From: Fulvimarina pelagi HTCC2506
GTDB taxonomy: Bacteria > Pseudomonadota > Alphaproteobacteria > Rhizobiales > Rhizobiaceae
Direction of reading: 5' to 3'
Assembly (NCBI RefSeq): GCF_000153705.1
Contig: NZ_DS022272.1
Span: 1,247,839-1,311,838, forward strand
DNA: 64,000 nucleotides
A program made the position numbers and the translations under genes. The notes below the pieces were generated by a model. The model was given only the letters and a program-made list of their open reading frames with translations, searched no databases and was not told the origin of the DNA. Positions within the stretch are counted from its first letter, which is position 1. Every line of letters starts with the position of its first letter. Positions 47,169 to 57,625 of this stretch are shown here, piece after piece.

Positions 47169-48297
47169 TCATTCTGCGTCTTCGACCGCTGCTTTCTTCC
47201 CTTCGACGCGGTGAGCGAGAGCAGCTTCCATGAACTCGTCGAGTTCACCGTCGAGTACGTCCTGCGGAGAAGTGCTTTCAATCCCCGTGCGCAAGTCCTT
47301 GACCAACTGATACGGTTGGAGAACGTAGGATCGGATCTGATGACCCCAGCCGATATCGGTTTTCGAGGCCGCTTCCGCGTTCGCTTCCGCCTCGCGCTTT
47401 TCGAGTTCTGCCTCGTAAAGCCGCGCCTTCAGCATATTCCAAGCCGTAGCCCGGTTCTTGTGCTGTGAGCGCTCCTGCTGACAAGCGACGACGATGCCGG
47501 TCGCGATGTGCGTGATACGCACGGCCGAGTCTGTCGTGTTCACGTGCTGACCGCCGGCGCCCGAAGCGCGGTAGGTGTCGATTCGCACATCAGACTCGTT
47601 CACCTCGATATCGATCGTGTCGTCGACAACCGGATAGACCCAGACCGAAGCGAAAGAGGTGTGCCGCCGCGCTTGGCTGTCGTAGGGCGATATTCGGACG
47701 AGCCGATGCACACCCGACTCGGTCTTCGCCCAGCCGTAGGCGTTGTGTCCCTTGATAAGCAGCGTCGTCGACTTGATGCCGGCCTCTTCGCCGCCCTGCT
47801 CTTCCAGCACCTCGACCTTGAAGTTCGCGCGCTCGGCCCAACGGATGTACATGCGCTGTAGCATCGAGGCCCAATCCTGGCTTTCGGTGCCGCCGGCGCC
47901 GGAATGGACTTCCATATAAGTGTCGTTGGAGTCCGCCTCGCCCGAGAGCAGGGTCTCGATCTGGCGCTTGGCTGCATCCGTCTGGAGCGTCTTAAGAGTT
48001 GCCTCAGCTTCAGAGACGATTTCGCCGTCACCTTCCTCCTCGCCCATGGCGATGAGTTCCACGTTCTCCTCGACGGCGCTTTCGAGCTCGCGAATCGCGG
48101 TGATGTTGGTCTCGAGATGCTGACGCTCACGCATCAACGCCTGAGCCTCCGCCGGATCGTCCCAAATGGATGGATCCTCGGCCTTGTTGTTCAGATGGTC
48201 GAGGCGTCTGAGAGCTTGATCCCAGTCAAAGATGCCTCCTCAGCAGCCCGATAGTCTGCTTGGTCTCATCGACGATGTGTTCGATTTCGGCGCGCAC
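47169..48297 (-). CDS. prfB: Peptide chain release factor 2, with programmed +1 frameshift
   Basis: Translation starts at GTG 48297 (GGAGG seven bases upstream). It reads 23 codons to CTT at 48231-48229, then meets the in-frame TGA at 48228-48226. The signal AGGAGG-CAT-CTT-TGA-C is the classical autoregulatory +1 frameshift site. After the shift reading continues from GAC (48227) to 47169, giving 375 residues. RF2 features are the GGQ motif in SGAGGQHVN and the stop-recognition tripeptide as SPY in RISPYDS, where E. coli has SPF. RF2 terminates at UGA and UAA, and low RF2 favours the shift. Confidence 0.96.
48226..48242 (-). promoter_or_regulatory. prfB programmed frameshift signal
   Basis: On the minus strand AGGAGG, three bases (CAT), then CTT-TGA-C. 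The internal Shine-Dalgarno-like AGGAGG pushes the ribosome forward by one base while TGA waits for RF2. Confidence 0.95.
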
Positions 48298-48444
48298 GCG
48301 CAGTCCTCCGTCAGCTCTGCAATCTCACGGGAAATGGTGCGAATTCGGGTCCGTCCATTTCGTCCGCATGGAAAAGGGCGGTCGCAAGCGCCGCCCCTTG
48401 TCCTGATATTCGATATAGCGAGGCGAAAACGCCTTGGCTAGGTT

Positions 48445-50889
48445 CTAGAAGAGACCGCCTGCGCCCTGGCTGATCGCTTGGCGGGTCTGTTCCGAGACCA
48501 CGCCGCGGCGTACGTCGGAGGCGATCGCGTCCATTCCAATCACGCTGTAACTATCGGCCGGGCCCGTACCGGGCTTGAACGCCTCCATGATCGTGCCGTC
48601 GCCTTCTCCAGACGACCGCATGCCATTCGAGCGATTGACAGCGATGACATCCATGCCTTCGGGCACCTTGAACTCGACCGGCGTCTTGTCCTTCATCGCC
48701 TCTTGCATGAAGTCGATAAAAACAGGGGCCGCGAGTCCGCCGCCGGTCGCTCCACGCCCCATCGGACGCGGCTGGTCGTAGCCGAGATAGACGCCGACGA
48801 CGAGATCCGGCGTAAAGCCGACGAACCAGACATCCTTCTCCTCGTTCGTGGTGCCGGTTTTGCCCGCCACCGGGAACCCCAGTTCCTTGACCTTGGTCGC
48901 GGTGCCGCGCTGGACGACGCCTTCCATCATCGAGGTGATCTGGTAAGCCGTCATCGGATCGAGCACCTGATCCCGCTCGTCGATGAGTTCCGGTTCGCCC
49001 TGGCCAGAATAGCTCGCGACATTGCACTCGGCACAGAAGCGCTGGTCGTGTTTGAAGATCGTGCGGCCGTACCGGTCCTGCACCCGGTCGATGAGCGTCG
49101 GTTCAATGGCACGCCCGCCATTAGCGAGCACCGAGTAGGCGCCGACCATGCGCAACACGGTTGTCTCGCCGGCACCAAGGGACATCGGGAGGTAGGGGGC
49201 CAACTTGTCGTATATGCCGAAGCGTTCGGCATATTCAGCGACGAGCTTCATGCCCATGTCCCGCGCGAGGCGGACCGTCATCAGGTTCCGGCTCTTCTCG
49301 ATACCAAGACGCAGCGTTGACGGGCCCGCCGAACCGCCACCGTAGTTCGAGGGGGTCCAGAAGCCGCCATTGCCGTCGGGCATGGAAATCGGGGCGTCGA
49401 GAATGACCGAAGCGGGTGTGTAGCCATTGTCGAGCGCGGTTGCGTAGACGAAGGGTTTAAACGAGGAGCCAGGCTGGCGATAGGCCTGCGAAGCGCGATT
49501 GAACTCTGATTCGCCGTAGGAGAAGCCGCCGACCATGGCGCGAACGCGACCGGTCTCCGGTTCCATCGCGACGAGCCCGCCCTGAATCTCCGGCGGCTGG
49601 CGCAATCTCCAGCCTTCACCGTCCGCGACCTTCTGGACATAGACGATGTCACCACGGTTGAGCACCTCGGACACCGATCCGACCGAGCCCTTACGCTCCT
49701 CCATGTTGAGGCGCATCGCCCAGCTCATGTTGTCTTTCGTGATCGTCCCGATTTCGCGTTCCGATCCAAGCTTCCCGCCCGCATCGCGAGATGGCTGCAG
49801 ACCGATGCTCGCGCTCGCACTGTCTGTCGACAGGACGACCGCGAGTTGCCATTGGGGCACGTCCGAGAAGGCTTCGACTTCTCCGATGGCCTCGCCCCAA
49901 TCGCTCCCAATTTCGACGTTCGCCACCGGTCCGCGGAAGCCTCGCGCCGTATCGAACTCAACCAGAGCGCTCTGCAGTGCGTCGCGGGCATAACCCTGCA
50001 TCTCGGGGTCCAGTGTCGTGCGAACCGATAGGCCGCCCTCGTAGAGCGCATCGATGCCGTATCGATCGACGATTTCGCGGCGAACGTCCTCGGTGAAGTA
50101 TTCGGCGGTCGCAAGATAGGTGCCGGTCGGGCGCGGATTGATGCCGAGTGGCTCGTTCTTCGCGCTGTTCGCCTCTTCAGGAGTGACGAAACCATTGCTG
50201 TCCATCTGGGCGATTACCCAGTTGCGGCGCGAGATCGCCCGCTCGGGGTTACGATAGGGGTTGTAGTTCTCAGGCGCTTTCGGGAGAGCTGCCAGATACG
50301 CCGCCTCCTCGACCGTCAGTTCGTTCACCGCCTTATCGAAATAGGCCAGCGAAGCCGCGGCGATACCGTAAGAACCCATGCCGAGATAAATCTCGTTGAG
50401 ATAGAGCTCCAAGATTTTGTCCTTCGAATACGCCTGCTCGATGCGCATCGAGAGAATCGCCTCGCGGACCTTTCGGTCGAAAGTACGCTCGTTGCTGAGA
50501 AGAAAATTCTTCGCGACCTGCTGCGTGATGGTCGAAGCACCCTGCATGCGCCCGCCCTGGGCAATCACCGTGACGGCGCGAATGATACCTTCGATGTCGA
50601 CGCCAGGATGCGAGTAGAAGTTCTTGTCCTCGGCGGCGAGGAAAGCATTCTTCACCTGCGCGGGTATCGCTTGAATGGGCAGGAAAAGCCGACGCTCGCG
50701 CGCGTACTCCGCCATCAGCTGACCGTCTGAGGCATGAACGCGGGTGGTGACCGGGGGCTTGTAGTCGGCGAGAACTTGATAGTCCGGGAGATCTTGCCCC
50801 ACTCGCTCGACATACCAGGCGAGACCGCCCGCTACGATGAGAAAGAAAACGGACCCGATCCCGAAGAAATAGCCGATCAGTCTGATCAT
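48445..50889 (-). CDS. mrcA: Penicillin-binding protein 1A (bifunctional)
   Basis: The 814-residue protein has an N-terminal membrane anchor (about 3-23). The glycosyltransferase family 51 domain (about 55-230) contains AEDKNFYSHPGVD and QVAKNFLLSNERTFDRKVREAILS. The transpeptidase domain carries SSFKPF (SxxK near 475), the SRN motif in EKSRNLMTV near 535 and KTGTT near 680. It polymerises and cross-links peptidoglycan. The ATG at 50889 is preferred; a GTG at 50904 sits too close to its GGAGA. Confidence 0.95.
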   Translation of the reverse strand: MIRLIGYFFGIGSVFFLIVAGGLAWYVERVGQDLPDYQVLADYKPPVTTRVHASDGQLMAEYARERRLFLPIQAIPAQVKNAFLAAEDKNFYSHPGVDIEGIIRAVTVIAQGGRMQGASTITQQVAKNFLLSNERTFDRKVREAILSMRIEQAYSKDKILELYLNEIYLGMGSYGIAAASLAYFDKAVNELTVEEAAYLAALPKAPENYNPYRNPERAISRRNWVIAQMDSNGFVTPEEANSAKNEPLGINPRPTGTYLATAEYFTEDVRREIVDRYGIDALYEGGLSVRTTLDPEMQGYARDALQSALVEFDTARGFRGPVANVEIGSDWGEAIGEVEAFSDVPQWQLAVVLSTDSASASIGLQPSRDAGGKLGSEREIGTITKDNMSWAMRLNMEERKGSVGSVSEVLNRGDIVYVQKVADGEGWRLRQPPEIQGGLVAMEPETGRVRAMVGGFSYGESEFNRASQAYRQPGSSFKPFVYATALDNGYTPASVILDAPISMPDGNGGFWTPSNYGGGSAGPSTLRLGIEKSRNLMTVRLARDMGMKLVAEYAERFGIYDKLAPYLPMSLGAGETTVLRMVGAYSVLANGGRAIEPTLIDRVQDRYGRTIFKHDQRFCAECNVASYSGQGEPELIDERDQVLDPMTAYQITSMMEGVVQRGTATKVKELGFPVAGKTGTTNEEKDVWFVGFTPDLVVGVYLGYDQPRPMGRGATGGGLAAPVFIDFMQEAMKDKTPVEFKVPEGMDVIAVNRSNGMRSSGEGDGTIMEAFKPGTGPADSYSVIGMDAIASDVRRGVVSEQTRQAISQGAGGLF

Positions 50890-51232
50890 CGGTGCTTCAT
50901 CCACTCTCCGGCGTTACAAAATGCCGGATACCCCTAATTCTCTGATTCCTGGCACGAAGCGCCCCCGCGCGCTCCGCCTTTCGCCTTTCGCCGCATCCGT
51001 TCATCCAAAGGCACTTAAGCTCGCCCTGCCATAATCGCTCGAGTGGTTACTGCACAGAGTGCTTATGGCTTCGGCCCATCCCGACCTTGGATAAGATAAG
51101 TTCCCCGCAGGCGGGTCACGTTTCCGTGCGACTTCACCATTTGCTAGTAAAATGCGGCAGAGCCATGATGTTCGCTTCAGGTCGCGCGATTTGGTCGCCT
51201 TCGCACCAGGAACGTTGCGTTGCGAGAATCAA
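50890..51232. other. Intergenic region between amidase and PBP1a genes
   Basis: About 340 bases with no recognisable gene, RNA or terminator. The PBP1a promoter is probably here because the amidase gene upstream is on the same strand. Confidence 0.4.
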
Positions 51233-52432
51233 TCAACCGTCTGTTCCGATGCCGTAGAACGCGACGATCGCTTCGGCCATCACGGTCATGGTCTCGGTCC
51301 GCCATGTTTCATCCGCCAGAAGCCTGGCATCCTCGACGTTCGACATGAAACCGAGTTCCACGAGGACTGATGGCACGTCCGGCGCCTTCAGAACGATGAA
51401 GGCGGCTGACCTTTTTGGATTCTTGATGAAGCGGATGTCGGATTTGCGCATCCTGGCCAAGAGAGACGATGCGAAGTGTTCCGAATAGCTTACCGTCTCG
51501 CGGCGCGTCAGGTCAGCAAGAATGTCGAAGACCTCCGGCACCTCTTTCGCATATTCCTCTCCGCCGAAACGATCCGCCGCGTTCTCATTCGCGGCAATTT
51601 CGAGCGATAGACTGTCGGAGGCTCTGTCCGACAGCGTGTAGATGGTTGCGCCGCGGAGATCTTTATATCGGATGCTGTCGGCATGCAGTGAAATGAAGAG
51701 GTTTGCGTTCTCGTGCCTGGCGATCTCGGTACGTTCCATGAGGCCTACGAATTCGTCTTTCTCGCGAGTCAGGACGACACGTATGCCGGGATTTTCTTCC
51801 AGCACGTTTCGTAGGGTTTTTGCGGCAGCGAGATTGATGTCTTTTTCCATGACGCCGCTCTTGGCTATCGCACCATTGTCGTCGCCTCCGTGGCCCGGAT
51901 CGATGACAATGGTGAAGCCAGGCTGCTGTTTGATCGTCGTTTCGGAATCATTTCCGTCTGTGACAACCGCAGGCTCTGCGCTTTCCTGAGAAAGGCGCGG
52001 CTCGCCAGCGACGACCGTTACGCCATTGGTTCTGGAAAACGTAATCTCGTATGACGATGTGGATTCACTCCCGCTAACCCGGCTGAGTCGAGCTTCGACA
52101 CCCGATTTCGGGTGGAAGATATAGCGGTATCGGTGGGGCCCGGTCGCCCCGTGGATCACACTTTCCACGAGACCCATTTCGTCCGGCAGGATCGGCTCGC
52201 CAGCCGGCAGCGCATCTCGAAGGTCGAGCGCGATTCGGTCAGGTGAGCGCAGAACGAAGAGCCGCGCATCGGGCGGGGTCGTGAAATTGAGCACGACGCG
52301 CTGCTTCCCGTCTTCGGCCGCCATCAACTCGACTCGCATCACGATCGCCGTCTCAGCTATCGCAGGTAGGATCAGGACGATCGACAAGACAAGAATCGTC
52401 AAACAGACGCGAGCGCCGTTCCGCAGCATCAT
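51233..52432 (-). CDS. amiC: N-acetylmuramoyl-L-alanine amidase, AmiC type
   Basis: The 399-residue exported protein has a signal peptide (…LVLSIVLILPAIAE) and an AMIN domain at about 30-140. The Amidase_3 catalytic domain (about 175-395) shows IDPGHGGDDNGAI (zinc His), ExxK in GVMEKDINL, SLHADS (zinc His) and VLVELGFMSN (catalytic Glu). It cleaves the amide bond between MurNAc and peptide during daughter-cell separation. It is upstream of and co-directional with PBP1a. Confidence 0.93.
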   Translation of the reverse strand: MMLRNGARVCLTILVLSIVLILPAIAETAIVMRVELMAAEDGKQRVVLNFTTPPDARLFVLRSPDRIALDLRDALPAGEPILPDEMGLVESVIHGATGPHRYRYIFHPKSGVEARLSRVSGSESTSSYEITFSRTNGVTVVAGEPRLSQESAEPAVVTDGNDSETTIKQQPGFTIVIDPGHGGDDNGAIAKSGVMEKDINLAAAKTLRNVLEENPGIRVVLTREKDEFVGLMERTEIARHENANLFISLHADSIRYKDLRGATIYTLSDRASDSLSLEIAANENAADRFGGEEYAKEVPEVFDILADLTRRETVSYSEHFASSLLARMRKSDIRFIKNPKRSAAFIVLKAPDVPSVLVELGFMSNVEDARLLADETWRTETMTVMAEAIVAFYGIGTDG

Positions 52433-53112
52433 TCAAAGCCTCGGGGCCAGATATCCTTGTTTCGCAGTGAGCAGCGCATAGATCACGGATTGGTGACGAA
52501 TATGGCAGACCTCGCCCGTTCGAGACTGAACCGACGAACTTGCCGCTACTTGGATCGGTCGAGGCTTCTCGTCTCCAGGACGTATGCAGAGTGGCGAAGC
52601 TCGCGCAAGCCTGACGTCTTGTTTCTTTCCGCACCAAGGCATAAGAGGGTTGAGAAGTCCCGCCAGACCGGACCCTGGATCCGGTCGCCGACCATTCGAA
52701 GAGAGGTGGTCGGCTTATTGGCGAGGAGCTTTGGGGGCTCCAATGCTGAATGCATCCAGTGCCACCAGCCGCTCTGCGGACTTTCAGGAATTTGCGTTGC
52801 GCGCGATGCGAGTACTTTATGCGTCGCCCGGCGATCACAACAGCCCTCGACCCTTTGCGCCGAGGGCACCTAAACATCATCGACCCTTTCTCAGGAAACG
52901 GTCATCCTTATTTTTGCGGGGTTAAGTCGTGACGATGACAATCCGGCCAACGCAGCGGACAAGGAGTGCGGCCCTACCGGTCGCGCAGTCCGCGCGACTG
53001 CAGCCGGCCGCGTCAACGACAACAAGCTCCGCCGCCCGGTTCACTATCCGATTCCACTCATCGTCGTTCAGAAGATCAGCCAATCGTAGAAGCCGGGCCT
53101 TGGAGAGATTCC
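52433..53112. other. Long divergent leader region upstream of rne
   Basis: The 680 bases contain promoters for amiC (minus) and rne (plus). rne genes often have long 5' leaders used in autoregulation by RNase E, and this region could hold one. No protein-coding frame is convincing. Confidence 0.4.
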
Positions 53113-56100
53113 ATGGCCAACAAAATGCTTATCGACTCCTCTCATCCGGAGGAGACGCGCGTCGTCGTCGTACGCGGTAATCGCGTCGAGGAATTCGATT
53201 TCGAATCCGAGCACAAGAAGCAGCTCAAGGGAAACATCTACCTTGCCAAGGTGACGCGGGTGGAGCCTTCGCTCCAGGCGGCCTTCATCGAGTATGGCGG
53301 CGGGCGCCACGGGTTCCTGGCGTTCAGCGAGATCCATCCCGATTACTACCAAATCCCGAAAGCCGATCGCGAAGCTTTGCTCGCCGAAGAAATGGCGCGC
53401 GGCCAGGCGGACGAGGAGGACGAGGAAGAAGAGCGCGAAGTCAAACGAAAATCGCGCTCGAAAGCTGCCCGTCGCGAGGACAAGTCAGACGAAAGCGTGT
53501 CGGAAGACGCCGAAGCCGAAGGAGGTCTCAGGGACGACCTGAACGACTCGGACGACGCGGATAGCGAGCGCCGGAACGAAGATGTGGATGCCGCGGCGAA
53601 AACGGAGGCTGACGACAGCGTCAACGCCGAAAGCCGAGCAGATGAGGATCTTCCGGACGACGACGATCGCGAAATTGCGGTGAACGTCGACGAAGATGAC
53701 GATTCCGACGACGACAGTGATGATGAGGACTCGTCCGAGGACGACGACTCCGGTGACCGGGAAAACGACGAAGAAGAGGCGTCATCCGATGGCGAGGGTC
53801 GACGCTCAAAGCGTAGCGCACGCCGTAAGCGCGGTCGGCGTTCGAGCAATCGTGGTCGTGGGCGTCATGACAGCGACGACAAGGAAGTCGATAGCGACAA
53901 CGACGGAGACGACGACAACGGCGATGAGGTCGACGAAATCGGCTCCGAGGACGCGTTGGAAGAGGTGCCAGTCCGACAGGCGCGACCTCGCAAAAACTAT
54001 AAGATTCAGGAAGTCATCAAGCGCCGCCAGATCCTGCTGGTGCAGGTCGTCAAGGAAGAACGAGGCAACAAGGGCGCAGCACTCACAACGTATCTTTCCC
54101 TCGCGGGCCGCTATTCGGTTCTGATGCCCAACACGGCGCGGGGCGGCGGCATCTCGCGTAAGATCACCAATCAGGCGGATCGCAAGCGGTTGCGCGACGT
54201 GGTGAAAGAGCTCGACGTGCCGCGCGGCATGGGCATCATCCTGCGCACCGCCGGAGCGAACCGCACCAAGGCCGAGGTCAAGCGCGACTACGAGTATTTG
54301 ATGCGGCTCTGGGAGTCCGTGAGGACCTTGACACTCCAGTCGATCGCGCCTTCGCTGGTCTATGAGGAAGGCAGCTTGATCAAGCGGTCGATCCGCGACC
54401 TCTTCAACAAGGATATCGACCAGATCCTCGTCTCCGGTGAGGCCGGCTACCGCGAAGCGAAAGATTTCATGCGTATGCTGATGCCGAGTCAGGCGAAGGC
54501 AGTGCAGCCCTATCGCGACGCGACGCCGATCTTCACCCGCCAAGGCATCGAGGCCCAGCTCGACAAGATGTTGCAGCCGCATGTGACGCTGAAATCAGGC
54601 GGCTACATCATCATCAATCAGACCGAGGCGCTGGTTGCGATCGACGTGAACTCAGGACGCTCGACGCGCGAGATGTCCATCGAGAACACCGCCTACCAGA
54701 CCAATCTGGAAGCGGCCGAGGAGATCGCCCGGCAGCTTCGGCTGCGCGACCTCGCCGGCCTGATCGTCGTTGACTTCATCGACATGGACGAGAAGCGGAA
54801 CAACCGCAACGTCGAAAAGAAGATGAAGGACTGTCTGAAGAACGACCGGGCGCGCATCCAGGTCGGCAAGATTTCCCATTTCGGCCTGATGGAAATGAGC
54901 CGCCAGCGCATCCGCGCGAGCGTCCTGGAATCGACAATGCGGCCCTGCCCGGTGTGCGAGGGCGCTGGCATGGTACGCGCGACCTCATCGCTGGCCCTTC
55001 ATGCGATCCGCCACATCGAGGATTACCTCCAGAAGAACAAAGGGCGTGACCTCATCGTCAAGGTGCCGACCGAGACCGCACTCTTCATTCTTAACGAGAA
55101 GCGTCACCATATCGACGAACTCGAGCAGAACCACGATCTTCGAATCTTCATCGAGGCCGACCCGTCGGTCGGTCATAACGACCTTTCGATTGAACAGGGC
55201 GGCGTCGCCAGCCGGCCGATTACTCGGAATTTCGTGAGCCCAATCTCCGTCGCCGCCGAAGACGCGGTGGACGAGGACGAAGATGCCGACGTGGAGATCA
55301 GCGAAGAGGAAACCGGTACCTCTGAGGCCCGCGACGATAGCGAGAGCTCCGACGACAATAACGAGGGCCGCTCCAAGGGAAGAGGCCGTCGCAGACGCCG
55401 ACGCCGCGGCGGCTCAGACGGAGACGACAACGAGAACGGCGGCAACGAGCAGCAGGCGTCCGACAGTTCAAATGCCTCGTCCGACGATGTGGACAACTCG
55501 GATGACGAAAGTCAGGACAGCGACGGCAGTTCCGGCCGCCGGCGTCGGCGGCGCGGGCGTCGCGGTGGACGCCGTCACCGGGACGGCAACGATAAGCAGG
55601 CCGAAGGCCAGATCGAGAGCGATCAGGACAACGATCAACAGTCCGACGACGCCGATGGCGCCGAGGAGGAGAACTCCCAAGGCCGCCGCAGGAGACAGTC
55701 AAACTGGGGTTCGAAATCGGACGAAGATACGAAGAGCACCGAGAAGAGTGACGCTGAGCCGGACGGTAGCGCCACTGAACCTTCGGACACGGGAGTTGGT
55801 GCAATGCCGGCTATCGATCCGGCAGCACCTTCGACCGCCGACGAACGCTTCGACGATCCGGTCGCGACGCTGATTGGCGAAGCGGCCGAGGCCGGAAGCG
55901 CCGAAAAGGCAGCAACCGAAGAGTCGAGCGAAAGTACGCCCGCGTCTGACAGAGACGAAGACAATACGCCGTCCAACGACAACGAGCGATCGACCGCCGG
56001 AGCGGCCGACGAATCCGGTGAGAAAAAGGACGAAAAGCCCAAACAGGCTGCCTTGACTGAACCGGTCGTCACCTCCGGCGAGGACAACGGCGGGCCGAAG

Positions 56101-56154
56101 CAGGAAGAGACCAAGCCGCGCCGTACGGGCTGGTGGAGCCGCGGCTTTTTCTAA
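53113..56154 (+). CDS. rne: Ribonuclease E
   Basis: The 1013-residue endoribonuclease starts at the ATG at 53113 with GGAGAG upstream (MANKMLIDSSHPEETRVVVV). The S1 domain is interrupted at about 96-286 by a very acidic insert with an internal basic patch (RRSKRSARRKRGRRSSNRGRGR). The catalytic core follows, with AIDVNSGRSTREMSIE, VVDFIDMDEKRNNR and the zinc-link C612-P-V-C615. The C-terminal 300 residues are disordered, with acidic runs and Arg-rich clusters (RGRRRRRRRGG, RRRRRRGRRGGRRHR) that probably bind RNA and degradosome partners. It initiates mRNA decay and rRNA processing. Confidence 0.95.
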   Translation: MANKMLIDSSHPEETRVVVVRGNRVEEFDFESEHKKQLKGNIYLAKVTRVEPSLQAAFIEYGGGRHGFLAFSEIHPDYYQIPKADREALLAEEMARGQADEEDEEEEREVKRKSRSKAARREDKSDESVSEDAEAEGGLRDDLNDSDDADSERRNEDVDAAAKTEADDSVNAESRADEDLPDDDDREIAVNVDEDDDSDDDSDDEDSSEDDDSGDRENDEEEASSDGEGRRSKRSARRKRGRRSSNRGRGRHDSDDKEVDSDNDGDDDNGDEVDEIGSEDALEEVPVRQARPRKNYKIQEVIKRRQILLVQVVKEERGNKGAALTTYLSLAGRYSVLMPNTARGGGISRKITNQADRKRLRDVVKELDVPRGMGIILRTAGANRTKAEVKRDYEYLMRLWESVRTLTLQSIAPSLVYEEGSLIKRSIRDLFNKDIDQILVSGEAGYREAKDFMRMLMPSQAKAVQPYRDATPIFTRQGIEAQLDKMLQPHVTLKSGGYIIINQTEALVAIDVNSGRSTREMSIENTAYQTNLEAAEEIARQLRLRDLAGLIVVDFIDMDEKRNNRNVEKKMKDCLKNDRARIQVGKISHFGLMEMSRQRIRASVLESTMRPCPVCEGAGMVRATSSLALHAIRHIEDYLQKNKGRDLIVKVPTETALFILNEKRHHIDELEQNHDLRIFIEADPSVGHNDLSIEQGGVASRPITRNFVSPISVAAEDAVDEDEDADVEISEEETGTSEARDDSESSDDNNEGRSKGRGRRRRRRRGGSDGDDNENGGNEQQASDSSNASSDDVDNSDDESQDSDGSSGRRRRRRGRRGGRRHRDGNDKQAEGQIESDQDNDQQSDDADGAEEENSQGRRRRQSNWGSKSDEDTKSTEKSDAEPDGSATEPSDTGVGAMPAIDPAAPSTADERFDDPVATLIGEAAEAGSAEKAATEESSESTPASDRDEDNTPSNDNERSTAGAADESGEKKDEKPKQAALTEPVVTSGEDNGGPKQEETKPRRTGWWSRGFF

Positions 56155-56181
56155 AGTGCGCATTGGGCGATGAAGGAGATA

Positions 56182-56210
56182 AAGGGGCCGGCTCGATCGG
56201 CCCCCTTCTG
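56182..56210 (+). terminator. Intrinsic terminator of rne
   Basis: AAGGGGCCG pairs with CGGCCCC(CTT) around a seven-base loop, followed by CTTCTGATTGTG. It lies about 30 bases after the rne stop. Confidence 0.75.
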
Positions 56211-56231
56211 ATTGTGTTGACTCGGCTTCGG

Positions 56232-57401
56232 TCAGGCTTTCGAGACGAAGTCCGCAATTCGATCCAGTGCGCGGGCTACATCGGCCTCCGCGCCTGCATA
56301 GGAGAGGCGGACGAAACCATCGCCGCGTCGCAGGTCGAAATCCGTGCCCGGCGTCACTGCGACATGGCTCTGTTTCAAAAGCGTCTTGGCGAAAACCGTG
56401 GCGGAAGGAAAGCCTTCAGGAATTTGAGCATAAGCATAGAAGGCACCGTCGATCGGAGCGATCGTGCGGAAGCCGATTTCAGGCAGCCTCTCCCTCATAG
56501 TCAAACGATTGCGGCGATAGCTTTCGCGTACGGCGTCGAGTTCGTCGCCGGCACTAAGCGCGGCAAGCGCGGCCGTCTGAGAGAGATCGGATGCCGAAAT
56601 GTAGAGGTTTTGACCCAGTCTCTCTGCCGCGTCGGTGAGGCTCGGCGGCAGGATCATCCAGCCGATGCGCCAGCCGGTCATGCAGTAGTATTTCGAGAAC
56701 GAGTTGACGACGATCGCCTCCTCGAGGTCCTGGAGCGCAGATCGCTCTTCCTGTCCGAAACTGAGGCGGTGATAGATTTCGTCGGAAATCAGCCAGACGC
56801 CGTTTGTCCGGCAAAAGTCAGCAATGCGTCTTATCTCGTCGGGCGGCGTCATCGTTCCGGTCGGATTGGCCGGACTTGCGATGAGGACGCCTTGAAACGG
56901 TTCACGCCGGAAATACGCTTCCAAGCGATCGCTCGTCAGGATGTAGTCGTCGCTTGGACCAACTTCGATCTCGACCGGCGCGATGCCGAGTGCACGCATG
57001 ATGTTGCGATAGGCGGGGTACCCAGGCGCGGCGATCGCGATCCTGTCGCCCGCCTCGAAAGCGGCCAGGAACGCGATGTTGAAGCCGCCCGAAGCCCCGG
57101 AGGTGATCATCACCCGGGCCGGGTCGATCGTGACGCCATAGGCTTGCCGGTAATGCGCGGCGAGCGCGCTACGGAGGGCGGGCCTGCCCATGGCGTCGGT
57201 GTAGCCGACGGCGCCACGCCCGATCATCGTAGTTGCGGCTTCCCGGGCCGGAAGCGGTGCGGGAGAGGCTGGCTGACCGACCGCGAGCGAGAGGACGTCC
57301 GCCCCCTCGGCCTTCAAGCGGTTGGCCTCGGCAAGAAAAGTCATGGCATGAAACGGCTCGATGCCCGACCGATCCGACGGCCCCGATCCGTGCTTGCGCA
57401 T
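56232..57401 (-). CDS. PLP-dependent aminotransferase (class I, AspC-like)
   Basis: The ATG at 57401 follows GGGGAA; an ATG 15 bases upstream lacks a site. The 389-residue fold-type I enzyme has the PLP Lys in SFSKYYCMTGWRIGW near 233, the Asn of SPANPTGTM near 168, and SDEIYH near 200. It resembles aromatic or aspartate aminotransferases of the alphaproteobacterial AatA-like group. The amino donor and acceptor are not fixed by sequence. It converges with rne. Confidence 0.88.
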   Translation of the reverse strand: MRKHGSGPSDRSGIEPFHAMTFLAEANRLKAEGADVLSLAVGQPASPAPLPAREAATTMIGRGAVGYTDAMGRPALRSALAAHYRQAYGVTIDPARVMITSGASGGFNIAFLAAFEAGDRIAIAAPGYPAYRNIMRALGIAPVEIEVGPSDDYILTSDRLEAYFRREPFQGVLIASPANPTGTMTPPDEIRRIADFCRTNGVWLISDEIYHRLSFGQEERSALQDLEEAIVVNSFSKYYCMTGWRIGWMILPPSLTDAAERLGQNLYISASDLSQTAALAALSAGDELDAVRESYRRNRLTMRERLPEIGFRTIAPIDGAFYAYAQIPEGFPSATVFAKTLLKQSHVAVTPGTDFDLRRGDGFVRLSYAGAEADVARALDRIADFVSKA

Positions 57402-57625
57402 TACTCGGTTCCCCATTCAGATTGGATACTTTGTTCAAACCGAATTGACATAACAAGCAGCGAACTCAAAACCCTCTCAGAGATGAACGAACCGAAGCGC
57501 TGCTCGGCCGGGCTGTGAGGATAGTCGCTAGATCGGAACCAATGTTCTATTAGCGCTTCAAATTTCGCCACTCATGTTGTCTACGTTCGGCAACGCTGTT
57601 CATCCGAGCAAGGGACCCTCGCTTC

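Noticed and set aside
47650-47720. RF2 stop-recognition motif SPY instead of SPF
   Set aside because: A conservative change in otherwise normal sequence, which I believe is usual in alphaproteobacterial RF2; not reported as an anomaly.
48478-49320. Open frame of 280 codons on the plus strand
   Set aside because: Antisense to the PBP1a transpeptidase domain; the sense gene has all catalytic motifs.
53806-54582. Open frame of 258 codons on the minus strand
   Set aside because: Antisense to the RNase E core; composition is typical of a shadow frame.
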